The position numbers and the translations under genes are program-made. A model generated the notes under the pieces. That model saw only the letters and a program-made list of their open reading frames with translations. It had not been told where the DNA came from and did not search any database. A stretch of 64,000 bases of DNA from Pseudoxanthomonas broegbernensis (GTDB taxonomy: Bacteria > Pseudomonadota > Gammaproteobacteria > Xanthomonadales > Xanthomonadaceae). Location: assembly GCF_014202435.1 (NCBI RefSeq), contig NZ_JACHGU010000001.1, forward strand, positions 62,001 through 126,000, given 5' to 3'. Shown in pieces: positions 54,402-64,000 of this stretch; within the stretch, counting starts at the first letter, position 1, and every line of letters begins with the position of its first letter.

Positions 54402-55775
54402 ATGACCCAGGCATTGCACGTGGTGATCCTCGCCGCCGGCGAAGGCAAGCGGATGAAGTCGGCGCTGCCCAAGGTGCTGCAGCCGGTGGGCGGGCGGCCG
54501 ATGCTGGCCCACGTGATCGACACCGCGCGCGCGCTGCGGCCGGCCGGCATCCACGTGGTCTATGGGCATGGTGGCGAGGCGGTGCGCGCCGCGTTCGCCG
54601 GGCAGGCGGACCTGGACTGGGCCGAGCAGGCCGATCAACTGGGCACCGGCCACGCGGTGCAGCAGGCGCTGCCGCAGATCCCGGCGGCGGTGGACGTGCT
54701 GGTGCTGTACGGCGACGTGCCGTTGACCGCGCCCGCCACCCTGCGCCGCCTGCTGGCCGCGCCCGGCCTGCTGCGGGTGCTGGTGGCCGAGCCGGACGAC
54801 CCGGGCGGCTACGGCCGCATCGTGCGCGACTCGCAGGGCCGGGTGGCCGCCATCGTGGAGCATCGCGACGCCGACGAGGAGCAGCGCCGCATCGGCATCG
54901 TCAACACCGGCATCGTGGCCGCCGAGTCCGACGCGCTCAAGCGCTGGCTGGAGCGGCTGTCCAACGACAACGCGCAGGGCGAGTACTACCTCACCGACAT
55001 CTTCGCCATGGCCGCCGAGGAGTACAACGCGGCCGAGCTGGTGGCGGTGGCCGACCCGCTGGAGGCCGAGGGCGCCAACGACCCCTGGCAGTTGGCGCAC
55101 CTGGAGCGCGCGTTCCAGCGGCGCTGCGCGCGTGCGCTGTGCGCGCAGGGTGCGCGCCTGCTGGACCCGGCGCGCTTCGACCAGCGCGGCATCGTGCGCG
55201 TGGGCTACGACGTGGAGATCGACGCCAACGTGGTGCTGGAGGGCGAGGTGGAGCTGGGCGACGGCGTGCGCATCGGCCCGTTCACCCGGCTCAAGGACGT
55301 GCGCCTGGGCGCGGGCACCGTGGTGCGCGCGCACTGCGACCTGGACGGCGTGATCAGCGAAGGCGCCGCGCAGATCGGCCCCTACGCCCGGCTGCGCCCG
55401 GGCACGGTGCTGGCCGACGGCGTGCACATCGGCAACTTCGTCGAGACCAAGAAGACCGTGCTGGGCGTGGGCAGCAAGGCCAACCACCTGGCCTACCTGG
55501 GCGATGCGCAGGTGGGGGCGGGGGTCAACATCGGCGCCGGCGCCATCACCTGCAACTACGACGGGGCGAACAAGTCGGCCACGATCATCGGCGACGGCGT
55601 CTTCGTCGGTTCCAACGCCGCGCTGGTGGCGCCGGTGGAGATCGGGGCGGGCGCCACCATCGGCGCCGGCTCGGTGATCACCCGCAACGCGCCGGCCGGC
55701 ATCTTGACGGTATCGCGTTCGCGCCAGACCAGCGTCGAAGGCTGGAAGCGGCCGCAGAAGAAGCCGAAGCCCTGA
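54402..55775 (+). CDS. glmU: bifunctional GlcNAc-1-P uridyltransferase / GlcN-1-P acetyltransferase
   Basis: 457 residues, full length. N-terminal uridyltransferase: [39 protein letters not shown], and [17 protein letters not shown]-terminal left-handed beta-helix: repeated hexapeptides (GEGVEL..., [13 protein letters not shown]) with the acetyl-CoA site and [20 protein letters not shown] and NYDGANKS. It makes UDP-GlcNAc for peptidoglycan and LPS. AGGAAG is eight bases ahead of ATG 54402. Convergent with the histidine kinase. Confidence 0.96.
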   Translation: MTQALHVVILAAGEGKRMKSALPKVLQPVGGRPMLAHVIDTARALRPAGIHVVYGHGGEAVRAAFAGQADLDWAEQADQLGTGHAVQQALPQIPAAVDVLVLYGDVPLTAPATLRRLLAAPGLLRVLVAEPDDPGGYGRIVRDSQGRVAAIVEHRDADEEQRRIGIVNTGIVAAESDALKRWLERLSNDNAQGEYYLTDIFAMAAEEYNAAELVAVADPLEAEGANDPWQLAHLERAFQRRCARALCAQGARLLDPARFDQRGIVRVGYDVEIDANVVLEGEVELGDGVRIGPFTRLKDVRLGAGTVVRAHCDLDGVISEGAAQIGPYARLRPGTVLADGVHIGNFVETKKTVLGVGSKANHLAYLGDAQVGAGVNIGAGAITCNYDGANKSATIIGDGVFVGSNAALVAPVEIGAGATIGAGSVITRNAPAGILTVSRSRQTSVEGWKRPQKKPKP

Positions 55776-55864
55776 CTCCCGCCGCGTCCCCCGCCGTCGC
55801 AGGCGCCCGGTCCAGCCGGCGACCCGGGCGCAGGGCGCACCAGGCAGTCGCCCGTGCCGAGTGG

Positions 55865-55896
55865 CGTGCCGCCGGTTGAAGCCGGCGCCTGCAGGG
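55865..55896 (-). repeat. REP element, GTAGGAGCCGGCTTC family (inverted)
   Basis: On the minus strand CTGCAGGCGCCGGCTTCAAC then CGGCGGCAC; stem GCCGG / CCGGC. Lies between convergent glmU and the kinase gene, as REPs often do. Confidence 0.65.
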
Positions 55897-55922
55897 CGAT
55901 ATCGGGCGGCGCGCCGGGCCCG

Positions 55923-57263
55923 TCAGGCCTCGGCCGCGGGCAGCATCACCGCCACGCACAGGCCGCCGCTGCCGCGGTTGCGCAGCGACAGGCGCCCGCC
56001 ATGCGCCTCGACGATCTCGCGGGCCAGGGCCAGGCCCAGGCCGGTGCCGTTGCGCTTGGTCGAATAGAACGGCAGCAGCGCGTTGTGCAGCACCGCCTCG
56101 TTCATGCCCGGCCCGCGGTCCAGCACTTCCAGCCGCGTCCAGCCGGGCAGGTGCAGCAGGCGCACCCGCACCTCGCCGCCCGGCTCCGCCGCCTCGGCGC
56201 CGGCCTCGTGCGCGTTCTTGAGCAGGTTGAGCAGGGCCTGCTCCATCTGCGCCGGGTCCAGGCGCGCGTGCACCCCGGATACGGTGCCTTCCAGCTCGAA
56301 GCCGATCTGGCACTGCAGGCGGCCGAGGAACTGCGCCCACGGCACGCGCTGCAACTGCGGCTGCGGCAGCTTGGCGAAGCGCGCATAGCCGCGGATGAAG
56401 CCCTCCAGGTGGCGGGCGCGGTCCTCGATGGTGGAGAACACCTCGCCCAGCCGCTCGTGGCGGCCGCGCCGGACCAGCTCGGCGCCCGAATGGGCCAGCG
56501 AGGCGATGGGCGCCAGCGAGTTGTTCAGTTCGTGGCTGATCACCCGGATCACCTTCTTCCAGGTATGCACTTCCTGCCGCCGCAGCTCGGGAGTGAGCAG
56601 GCGCACCAGCAGCAGGTCGTGGCGGCGGCCGTTGAGGCTGAAGCGGCGCCGCGACAGGTGGTAGACCTCCTCCTCGTCGCCCTCGCCGGGGACGGCGAAC
56701 AGGCTGTCGCCTCCCCGCGCCATCGCCTCGCGCAGCTCCACCGGCAGCGCGTCCAGCAGCGGCCCCATGCGCTGGCCTTCCAGCTTGCGGCCGTCGTTGA
56801 GCAGCTTGCGCGCGGCCAGGTTGGCGTAGACCACGCGGTGCAGGCCGTCGCCGCCCTCGGCCGACAGCAGCATGGCCACCGGCGTGTTCTGGACCATGGT
56901 GTCCAGCAGCAGTTCGCGCTGGACCAGGGCCTGGCGCTGCTCGCGCAGGACCCGGCCCAGCTCGGCATGGGCGCCGACCAGTTCGCCCAGTTCGTCGTCG
57001 CTGCGCCAGTGGACCCCGGAGTTGAACTCGCCGTCGCGGTAGGTGTTGACGCTGCCGGCCAGCGCCCGGAACAGCGCGCGCATCGGCGCCAGCGCGCGGT
57101 GCAGGCTCCACCACATCAGCGCCAGCAGCACCGCCAGCGAGGTGCAGGCCAGCACCCAGCCGCGGTCGATCCAGTAGGCGAACGCCCACGGCAGCGCCGC
57201 GGCCAGGGCCAGCACCGGCAGCAGGCGCAGGAACAGGCGCAGGGTGAGGGTGCGGCGGATCAT
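55923..57263 (-). CDS. NtrY-like sensor histidine kinase
   Basis: 446 residues. Two membrane helices near the N-terminus with almost no periplasmic loop (LLPVLALAAALPWAFAYWI, WVLACTSLAVLLALMWW) suggest sensing inside the membrane. A HAMP-like linker and a PAS-like region follow, then HisKA with phospho-acceptor His244 (RVISHELNNSLAPI), and the ATPase N, G1, F and G2 boxes (NLLKNAHEA, DRGPGMN, PFYSTK, GTGLGLALAREI). Last gene of the ABC-permease operon, 13 bases after the response regulator, so the pair should act on this operon or be acted on by it. Confidence 0.93.
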   Translation of the reverse strand: MIRRTLTLRLFLRLLPVLALAAALPWAFAYWIDRGWVLACTSLAVLLALMWWSLHRALAPMRALFRALAGSVNTYRDGEFNSGVHWRSDDELGELVGAHAELGRVLREQRQALVQRELLLDTMVQNTPVAMLLSAEGGDGLHRVVYANLAARKLLNDGRKLEGQRMGPLLDALPVELREAMARGGDSLFAVPGEGDEEEVYHLSRRRFSLNGRRHDLLLVRLLTPELRRQEVHTWKKVIRVISHELNNSLAPIASLAHSGAELVRRGRHERLGEVFSTIEDRARHLEGFIRGYARFAKLPQPQLQRVPWAQFLGRLQCQIGFELEGTVSGVHARLDPAQMEQALLNLLKNAHEAGAEAAEPGGEVRVRLLHLPGWTRLEVLDRGPGMNEAVLHNALLPFYSTKRNGTGLGLALAREIVEAHGGRLSLRNRGSGGLCVAVMLPAAEA

Positions 57264-57276
57264 CCGGGCCGGCGGC

Positions 57277-58614
<1,338 letters not shown>

Positions 58615-58651
58615 GCGCATCCTGTGGTGGGTAGGAAGCCGGTGCGCCAGC

Positions 58652-59884
58652 TTAAACGCTGCGGGTGGCGATCGCCGGCGGCACCGAGGCCGCCCTGCGC
58701 GCCGGTGCGTAGACCGCAAGCTGGCCCAGGCCCCACAGCAGCGCCGCGCCGACCGGCAGGTAGTACAGCGGCAGCCGGGCCATCTCGTACTTGCCCATCA
58801 GCCACTGGTTGATGGCGAAGGCCAGCAGCATGCCCAGGACGATGCCGATGCCGGCCAGCAGGAAGTTCTCCATCTGGAAATAGCGCAGGATCTGCCCGCG
58901 GGTGGCGCCCAGCGCGCGGCGCACGCCGATCTGCTTGGTGCGCTGCTGCACCCAGAAGCTGGCCAGGCCGACGATGCCCAGCGCGGTGATCAGCAGCAGC
59001 GTCACGCAGACGATGCCCAGGAGCCAGGCCATCGAGCGCGGACCCTGGTAGAACTCGCTGCGCAACTGTTCCATGGTCTTGCTGTCGTCGTCGATGATGA
59101 TGCGGTCGGCGCCACCGCCGCGCAGCACGGCCTTGGCCGCCTCCAGCACCTCGGCGCGCCGCTCGGGCATGGTGCGGATCACGTAGTTGCCGCCGAGGTT
59201 GTAGTGCGGGCGCAGCGGGAACACCATCGAGTACTCGCGCGCGGCCGGTCCGCCGAACTGGCTGGGGCGCACCAGGTGCTCGACCACGCCCACCACCCGG
59301 ATCGGCTCCTCGCCCCAACTGTAGAAGCTCTTGCCGATGGGGTCCTGGCCCGGGAACAGACGCTCGGCCAGGGAGCGGGTGATGATCGTGGCGGGGATCG
59401 AATCCAGCCCGCTGGCGCCGTCCAGCAGCGAGGCGGCCTCGCGGTACTCCTCGGCGGTGAAGTCGCGGCCGGCCGCCAGGGTCAGGCCCAGGGTCTCCAC
59501 GAACCGGTCCTCGGCCATGTAGGTGGTGGCGTTGAGGGTGGACTGGCGCTGGTCGGCGCTCAGGCGCACGCCGCTGTTCCACGAGGAATTGACGAACGGC
59601 ACCTGGTTGACCACGGTCGCGTCCTTCACCCCGGGCAGGGCGCGCAGCGCGGCCAGGTCGGCGCGGGTGCGCGCGGACTGCTCCGGGTTGTCCAGGCCGG
59701 CGACCTGCACCCGGACCAGCTCGTCCTCGGCCAGGCCGCTGACCTCGCGCACCTGGGCCAAGCGGTCGCCGATCATGAACAGCGCGTTGCAGATGATCGC
59801 GCAGGTCAGCGCGATCTCGACGACGATCAGCGCCGCGGCGGTCTTGTGCCGCATCAGGGTGGAGAGGATGGGGCGGATGTCCAT
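58652..59884 (-). CDS. FtsX/MacB-type ABC transporter permease, second unit (short type)
   Basis: 410 residues. N-terminal helix (RHKTAAALIVVEIALTCAII) and three C-terminal helices (IVCVTLLLITALGIVGLASF, LLAGIGIVLGMLLAFAIN, YYLPVGAALLWGLGQL) with a large periplasmic MacB-PCD-like region between, plus the cytoplasmic coupling motif RTKQIGVRRALGATRGQIL. It is a paralogue of the 61252 protein (same IRPILSTL start, same RRALGATR). Last permease before the response regulator. Confidence 0.93.
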   Translation of the reverse strand: MDIRPILSTLMRHKTAAALIVVEIALTCAIICNALFMIGDRLAQVREVSGLAEDELVRVQVAGLDNPEQSARTRADLAALRALPGVKDATVVNQVPFVNSSWNSGVRLSADQRQSTLNATTYMAEDRFVETLGLTLAAGRDFTAEEYREAASLLDGASGLDSIPATIITRSLAERLFPGQDPIGKSFYSWGEEPIRVVGVVEHLVRPSQFGGPAAREYSMVFPLRPHYNLGGNYVIRTMPERRAEVLEAAKAVLRGGGADRIIIDDDSKTMEQLRSEFYQGPRSMAWLLGIVCVTLLLITALGIVGLASFWVQQRTKQIGVRRALGATRGQILRYFQMENFLLAGIGIVLGMLLAFAINQWLMGKYEMARLPLYYLPVGAALLWGLGQLAVYAPARRAASVPPAIATRSV

Positions 59885-59901
59885 GGAAGGCCTCCGTTGT
59901 G

Positions 59902-59933
59902 CCCGCCGTTCCCACGAAAGCGGGGACGGCGGG
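59902..59933 (-). repeat. hairpin between permease genes
   Basis: CCCGCCGTTCCCAC and GCGGGGACGGCGGG pair over 12-13 of 14 positions around a four-base loop. It fills the 52-base gap between the last two permease genes and resembles a widespread GC-rich intergenic palindrome; it may stabilise or attenuate the transcript. Confidence 0.55.
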
Positions 59934-59936
59934 AGG

Positions 59937-61238
59937 TCATTGGGATTTGAGCTGGATCGCCGGCGCCACCTGCATCGCCCGCCAGGCCGGCAGCAGCCCG
60001 GCCAGCACGCTGGCCGCGATGGCCAGGGCGAAGGTCAGCAGCAGCATGCCCAGGTCCAGCCGGGCCAGTCCGGCGTAGCTGGCCGGCTGCTGGCGCACCG
60101 CCCACAGCCCCAGCAGCGACAGCCCCAGGCCGAGGATGCCGCCGGCCAGCCCGACCGTGCCGGCCTCGACCAGGCACTGGGCGAAGATCGCCCCGCGCGA
60201 GGCGCCCAGCGCGCGGCGCACGCCGATCTCGCTGCCGCGGCGCAGGAACTTGGCCAGCAGCAGGCCGACGGTGTTGACCAGGCACACCAGCAGGAAGCCC
60301 ATGCCCAGCCACAACTGCATCACCACGTCCCCCGGCACGACCTTGGCGAACGCCAGCCACTCCATCACGTCGCGCAGGCGCACGTTGGTCGGGCGCTTGT
60401 AGCGGCCGGCCGCGCGCTGCTGGTCGGAGTAGTCGACCAGGTAGTCCCGGTAGGCGGCGGCCTTGGCCGGGGAGTCCAGCTCCACCCAGTACTGGATCCA
60501 TACGCAGGGCGCATTGGGGCCAGTGGAGTCACCGCCGCTGTCGCCCCAGCAGTCCATGCTGCCGCTGCGGCTCATCTTCAGGTCGCGCGAGGTGGTGAAC
60601 GGCAGGAATACATCCTCCAGCTCGCCGTAGCGGTCGCTGTTCATGTCGTAGAAGCGAGGAGTCGGCCGCCATTCGTCGATCACGCCGACCACGGTGAAGT
60701 CGGTCCGGTCGATGCGCAGTTGCTTGCCGGTGCTGTCGCCATCGCCGAATACCCGATTGTTGAGCGCGCTGGAGATGACCACGACCCGCGCATGGTCCTC
60801 GTCTTCCTTCGCGTTCCAGCCCCGGCCATGGAGCATGGGCGCGTCGAACATCGCGAAGAAGTCGGCGCTGGTGTAGCGCGCGCTGCGCATGAACGGCGCC
60901 ATGCCATCGCGGTCCGGGGTGATGGAGACGCCGCCGCCGGTCATCATCGCCTGGCGATCGCCGCGCTTTTCGCGCAGCAGCGCCTCGGCGTCGTGGCGGG
61001 TGACCTGAAGGGCGGGTTCCTCGCCCGGGGTGTAGTCGTTCATCTCCGCCGGGTCCAGCTGCACGTAGAACAGCCGGTCGCTCTTGCCCGGCATCGGGTC
61101 GCCGGACAGCACGTGGAACACGGTCAGCGTGGTCATGCACGCGCCGATGCCCAGGGCGATGGCCAGCACCATCAGCACGGTCAGGGCCTTGTCGCGGCGG
61201 AAGCTGCGCAGGGCCAGGTTGCAGTAGTAGGCGAACAT
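59937..61238 (-). CDS. FtsX/MacB-type ABC transporter permease, second unit (long type)
   Basis: 433 residues with the FtsX topology: helix 1 (TVLMVLAIALGIGACMTTLT), a periplasmic domain of about 230 residues, and three C-terminal helices (VVMQLWLGMGFLLVCLVNTV). Coupling motif GSEIGVRRALGASRGAIF. It shares with the 62524 protein the stretch TVFHVLSGDPMPGKSDRLF and the C-terminus IQLKSQ, so the two arose by duplication. 13 bases after the 61252 gene. Confidence 0.93.
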   Translation of the reverse strand: MFAYYCNLALRSFRRDKALTVLMVLAIALGIGACMTTLTVFHVLSGDPMPGKSDRLFYVQLDPAEMNDYTPGEEPALQVTRHDAEALLREKRGDRQAMMTGGGVSITPDRDGMAPFMRSARYTSADFFAMFDAPMLHGRGWNAKEDEDHARVVVISSALNNRVFGDGDSTGKQLRIDRTDFTVVGVIDEWRPTPRFYDMNSDRYGELEDVFLPFTTSRDLKMSRSGSMDCWGDSGGDSTGPNAPCVWIQYWVELDSPAKAAAYRDYLVDYSDQQRAAGRYKRPTNVRLRDVMEWLAFAKVVPGDVVMQLWLGMGFLLVCLVNTVGLLLAKFLRRGSEIGVRRALGASRGAIFAQCLVEAGTVGLAGGILGLGLSLLGLWAVRQQPASYAGLARLDLGMLLLTFALAIAASVLAGLLPAWRAMQVAPAIQLKSQ

Positions 61239-61251
61239 GGGCGTCCTCCGG

Positions 61252-62475
61252 TCACAGTCCGCGGGTGGCGATGGCCGGCGGCACGCCGGCGGCCTTGCGC
61301 GCCGGGCCGAACACCGCCACCTGGCCGATCGCCCAGAGCGCGGCGGCGCCGGCCGGCAGGTACTGCAGCGGCAGGCGCGGCAGTTCGTAGTGGCCCATCA
61401 GCCACTGGTTGAGGGCGAAGGCCAGCAGCATCCCCAGGGCGATGCCGGCGCCGACGATGAGGAAGTTCTCGGTCTGGAAGTACCGCGTGATCTGCGCCCG
61501 GGTGGCGCCCAGCGCGCGGCGCACGCCGATCTGGCGGGTGCGCTGCTGCACCCAGAAGTTCGCCAGGCCCGCGATGCCCAGCGCGGTGACCAGCAGCAGC
61601 GCGAGCGTGACCGTGACCAGCAGGCCGATCATCTCGCGGTCGTTCCGGAAGTAGCCGTTGCGCACTTCCTCGTAGCTGCGCCGCTCCTGGACCAGGCGGT
61701 CGGGATCGATCCGCTCCAGCGCGGCCACGGCCTGCTCCAGGATCTCGTCCCGGCGCGCCGGGTCGGCCACGCGCAACAGGTAGAGGCCGCCGTTGTCGTA
61801 GTTGAGGCGGACCGGGAAGACGACCGAATGGCTGGTATTGCCGTCCATGACCCCGGGCCGGGCCAGGGTGTCGACGACGCCCACGATGGTCAGCGGTATC
61901 GTCCCCAGGTAGACGGTCCTGCCCACCGCGCCCTGCTCGGGGAACAGGCGCCGGGCGGCGGAGGCGCTGACGATGATGGTGCCGCGCACGCCGCTGAGGT
62001 CCTCCATCTGGTACAGCTTGGAGCCGTCCTCGTATTCGTCCGCCAGGAAGTCGCGGCCGGCGACCAGGCGCAGGCCGAAGGTGTCCAGCAGGCCGGGATG
62101 GGTGTCGTACTTGGCCGCGCTCAGGGTCGGGTTCACCTGGTCGGGCGACAGCGACAGCACGGTGTTGGACCCATGGCCGTGGAACGGCACCTGGTTGGCG
62201 ACGGTGGCGCTGGCCACGCCGGGGATGGCGCGCAATGCGGCCAGGTCCTCGGCGGTGCGCGCGTCGGCGTCGGCGCGGCTGCCGATGCCGCCCAGCCGGA
62301 TCTGCAGCAGTTCGCTCTCGGCGATGCCGCTGGGCTGGCCGATGTTGTCCAGCCGCTGCGAGACCAGGAACAGCGCATTGCACAGGATCGCGCAGCTCAA
62401 CGCGATCTCCAGGACGATCAGCGCGGTGGCGATCTGGTTCTTGCGCAAGGTGGAAAGGATGGGGCGGATTTCCAT
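61252..62475 (-). CDS. FtsX/MacB-type ABC transporter permease, first unit (short type)
   Basis: 407 residues; same layout as 58652: KNQIATALIVLEIALSCAIL, a periplasmic region rich in beta segments, RTRQIGVRRALGATRAQIT, then LIVGAGIALGMLLAFALN and LQYLPAGAAALWAIGQ. The family exports peptides, lipids or antibiotics, or transmits force (FtsX); substrate unknown. GGGGAGGAAAA ahead of the ATG comes out of an intergenic hairpin. Confidence 0.93.
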   Translation of the reverse strand: MEIRPILSTLRKNQIATALIVLEIALSCAILCNALFLVSQRLDNIGQPSGIAESELLQIRLGGIGSRADADARTAEDLAALRAIPGVASATVANQVPFHGHGSNTVLSLSPDQVNPTLSAAKYDTHPGLLDTFGLRLVAGRDFLADEYEDGSKLYQMEDLSGVRGTIIVSASAARRLFPEQGAVGRTVYLGTIPLTIVGVVDTLARPGVMDGNTSHSVVFPVRLNYDNGGLYLLRVADPARRDEILEQAVAALERIDPDRLVQERRSYEEVRNGYFRNDREMIGLLVTVTLALLLVTALGIAGLANFWVQQRTRQIGVRRALGATRAQITRYFQTENFLIVGAGIALGMLLAFALNQWLMGHYELPRLPLQYLPAGAAALWAIGQVAVFGPARKAAGVPPAIATRGL

Positions 62476-62497
62476 GGCGGCGGTCTTTTCCGGTTTT

Positions 62498-62516
62498 CCT
62501 CCCCGCTCGGGGGAGG
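62498..62516 (-). repeat. hairpin between first two permease genes
   Basis: CCTCCCC (62498-62504) and GGGGAGG (62510-62516) with a five-base loop. On the minus strand the 3' arm carries GGGGAGG and is followed by AAAA, so it could also mask or present the ribosome site of the 61252 gene (ATG 62475). Confidence 0.45.
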
Positions 62517-62523
62517 GGGCGGG

Positions 62524-63843
62524 TCATTGGGATTTGAGCTGGATGGCCGGGGTCACCTGCATGGCCCGCCATGCCGGGAGCGCTCCGGCCAGCATGCTGG
62601 CGGCGACCGCCAGGACGAAGGTCAGCGCCAGCATCGGCAGGTCGATGTGCGCCAGCGCGGCGTAGCCGGTTGGCCGCTGCCTGACCGCCCACAGCCCGAT
62701 CAGCGCAAACCCCAGGCCCACCAGGCCGCCGGCCAGGCCGATGGCGCCGGCTTCCATCAGGCATTGCTTGAAGATCTCCGCCCGGGTGGCTCCCAGTGCG
62801 CGGCGCACGCCGATCTCGCCGCTGCGGCGCAGGAACTTGGCCAGCAGCAGGCCGACGGTGTTGAGCAGGCACACCAGCAGGAAGCCGAACGCCAGCCACA
62901 GTTGCAGGCGCACGTCGCCCGGCACGATCCGGTGGTGGTCCAGCCACTGCATCACGTTGCGCAGCCGGGTGTTGGGCGGGCGCTCGAAGCGGCCGGCGTC
63001 CCTTTGCTGGGCGGAATACTGGTCCAGGTAGGCCTTGAATTCCCCCGCCTGCGCGGGCCGCTCCAGCTCCACCCAGTACTGCACCCAACTGCAGGGCTTG
63101 TTGAGGGCGGTGTAGTCGCCGCTGACCGGCTGGTGGCTGAAGCAGTTCATCAGGCCGCTGCGGTTGAGGTGCAGGTCCACCGCGGTCTGGAACGGGACGA
63201 AGACCTGCTCGGTGTCGCCGAAGCTGCGCATCCACAGGTTGTAGAAATGCGGTTGCGGCGCCCATGCATCGAGCACGCCGACGACCTGGAACGCGTGGCC
63301 GTCGATGCGCAGCTCGCGGCCGGTGCTGTCCGCGCCGCCGAACAGCTTCTCGTTCAGCTCCGGCGCGATCACCGCCACCCGCGCACGCGCCGCGTCGTCC
63401 CCGGCCGACCAGCCCCGCCCGTGGCGGAACGGGACCTCGAACATGGCGAAGAAGTCCGAGGAGGTGAAGTGCATCGACACCGAGAACGGCTTGAGCGTGC
63501 GCCCGTCCGGATGGACGATGCCGTTGCCGCCGGCCATCATCGCCTGCCGCCGCGCCCGTTTCTGGCGCAGCAGTTCCTCGGCGTCGAAACGGGTCAGCAT
63601 CCGCTCCGGCTCCTCCCCGGGCACGCGGTTGGCGGCCGGGCGCGGGTCGAGCTGGACGACGAACAGGCGCTTGCTCTTGCCGGGTATCGGGTCGCCGGAC
63701 AGCACGTGGAACACGGTCAGCGTGGTCATGCACGCGCCGATGCCCAGGGCGATGGCCAGCACCATCAGCGCGGTCAGCACCCGGTTGCGGCGGAAGCTGC
63801 GCAGCGCCAGCAGGGAGTAGTAGCCGAACAGGGCCCGGTTCAT
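62524..63843 (-). CDS. FtsX/MacB-type ABC transporter permease, first unit (long type)
   Basis: 439 residues, homologous to 59937 along its whole length (TALMVLAIALGIGACMTTLT, TVFHVLSGDPIPGKSKRLF, SGEIGVRRALGATRAEIF, IQLKSQ end). Its ATG overlaps the stop of the ATP-binding protein by four bases, so it is coupled to the ATPase. With 61252 it makes the first of two paralogous permease pairs. Confidence 0.93.
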   Translation of the reverse strand: MNRALFGYYSLLALRSFRRNRVLTALMVLAIALGIGACMTTLTVFHVLSGDPIPGKSKRLFVVQLDPRPAANRVPGEEPERMLTRFDAEELLRQKRARRQAMMAGGNGIVHPDGRTLKPFSVSMHFTSSDFFAMFEVPFRHGRGWSAGDDAARARVAVIAPELNEKLFGGADSTGRELRIDGHAFQVVGVLDAWAPQPHFYNLWMRSFGDTEQVFVPFQTAVDLHLNRSGLMNCFSHQPVSGDYTALNKPCSWVQYWVELERPAQAGEFKAYLDQYSAQQRDAGRFERPPNTRLRNVMQWLDHHRIVPGDVRLQLWLAFGFLLVCLLNTVGLLLAKFLRRSGEIGVRRALGATRAEIFKQCLMEAGAIGLAGGLVGLGFALIGLWAVRQRPTGYAALAHIDLPMLALTFVLAVAASMLAGALPAWRAMQVTPAIQLKSQ

Positions 63844-64000
63844 GCGTGGCTCGCCTGCGACGGGGGCGCATGCGCCGCGCGCAGCCCCGGCTCCACCGAC
63901 AAGTCGGTGGCCACGCCGTCGACGATGTGCACGTTGCGCTGCGCGCGCGCGGCCAGCTCCGGGTCGTGGGTGACCATCACGATGGTGGTGCCTTCGGCGT
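63840..64000 (-). CDS. ABC transporter ATP-binding protein, MacB/LolD type (N-terminal part outside window)
   Basis: Only the last 53 residues are visible. They hold the end of the Walker B region and the H-loop (TTIVMVTHDPELAARA) followed by RNVHIVDG, typical of the MacB/LolD/FtsE group of ATPases. The C-terminal tail is Ala-rich. Stop overlaps the start of the first permease (ATGA). It should energise the permeases of this operon. Confidence 0.9.
   Translation of the reverse strand, partial: AEGTTIVMVTHDPELAARAQRNVHIVDGVATDLSVEPGLRAAHAPPSQASHA

Noticed and set aside
61181-63871. Open frame of about 900 codons on the minus strand over two permease genes
   Set aside because: Arg/Ala/Pro-rich shifted frame of the real permeases, which have full FtsX features in their own frames.

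Overview
The window is very GC-rich DNA from a gammaproteobacterium. Gene content and protein sequences point to the Xanthomonadaceae (Lysobacter / Luteimonas / Pseudoxanthomonas side). Supporting signs are the B12-dependent ribonucleotide reductase split into NrdJa and NrdJb, the 2-oxoacid dehydrogenase set beside kynA, the purC - J-domain - rpe - trpE - trpG block, hpd-hmgA under a MarR repressor, and scattered GTAGGAGCCGGCTTC-type REP palindromes. The genus is an inference; no 16S rRNA or tRNA gene was found. Nearly all sequence is coding, and many short overlaps (ATGA, GTGA, TGATG) mark operons.

Layout. 1-7.6 kb: 3' part of a MalT-type LuxR regulator, a TonB-dependent receptor, an exported amidohydrolase and an aromatic-acid-type MFS carrier, which look like one uptake/catabolic unit. 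7.7-14.7 kb (minus): HAD phosphatase + M17 aminopeptidase, a 0.7-kb non-coding tract with two related palindromic elements, an AI-2E/PerM-type membrane protein, a YqjD/YqjE/YqjK-like stress trio and a DegQ-type protease. 15.2-19.1 kb: nrdJa, a histone H1-like gene and nrdJb, behind a promoter overlapping a NrdR-box-like site; nrdJb carries an A8 run that looks like a slippery site. 19.2-27.0 kb: exported or small proteins of mostly unknown role (esterase fold, kelch, DUF1684, alpha/beta hydrolase) plus a hemerythrin and an MBL hydrolase.

27.1-39.3 kb: 2-oxoacid dehydrogenase E1alpha-E1beta-E2 (minus) divergent from kynA; a POT peptide transporter with a thioredoxin-like lipoprotein; marR divergent from hpd-hmgA (tyrosine breakdown) with a clear promoter/operator; a lipoprotein; a Ca2+/Na+ antiporter. 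39.4-45.4 kb (minus): a complete six-gene Mrp/Pha cation/H+ antiporter with fused A and B. 45.7-55.8 kb: an SDR-type oxidoreductase, a DUF962 protein, purC, a J-domain protein, rpe, trpE, a ClpP-fold-like exported protein, trpG, an FmdE/DUF2249 pair behind a possible Anr/Dnr site, gtrA and glmU. 55.9-64 kb (minus): a MacB-like ABC ATPase (cut by the window end), four FtsX-type permeases arranged as a duplicated two-gene unit, and at the distal end an NtrX-like sigma-54 response regulator and an NtrY-like kinase, probably one transcription unit.

Working together: amino-acid degradation (kynA, hpd, hmgA, 2-oxoacid dehydrogenase) sits beside peptide uptake, and envelope/ion homeostasis (Mrp, CaCA, DegQ, the YqjD/E/K-like set, the ABC permeases with their two-component system) makes up much of the rest. 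The strongest candidates for something new are the nrdJb slippery site, the co-varying palindromic element pair at 9.97-10.48 kb, and the four-permease/two-component operon.
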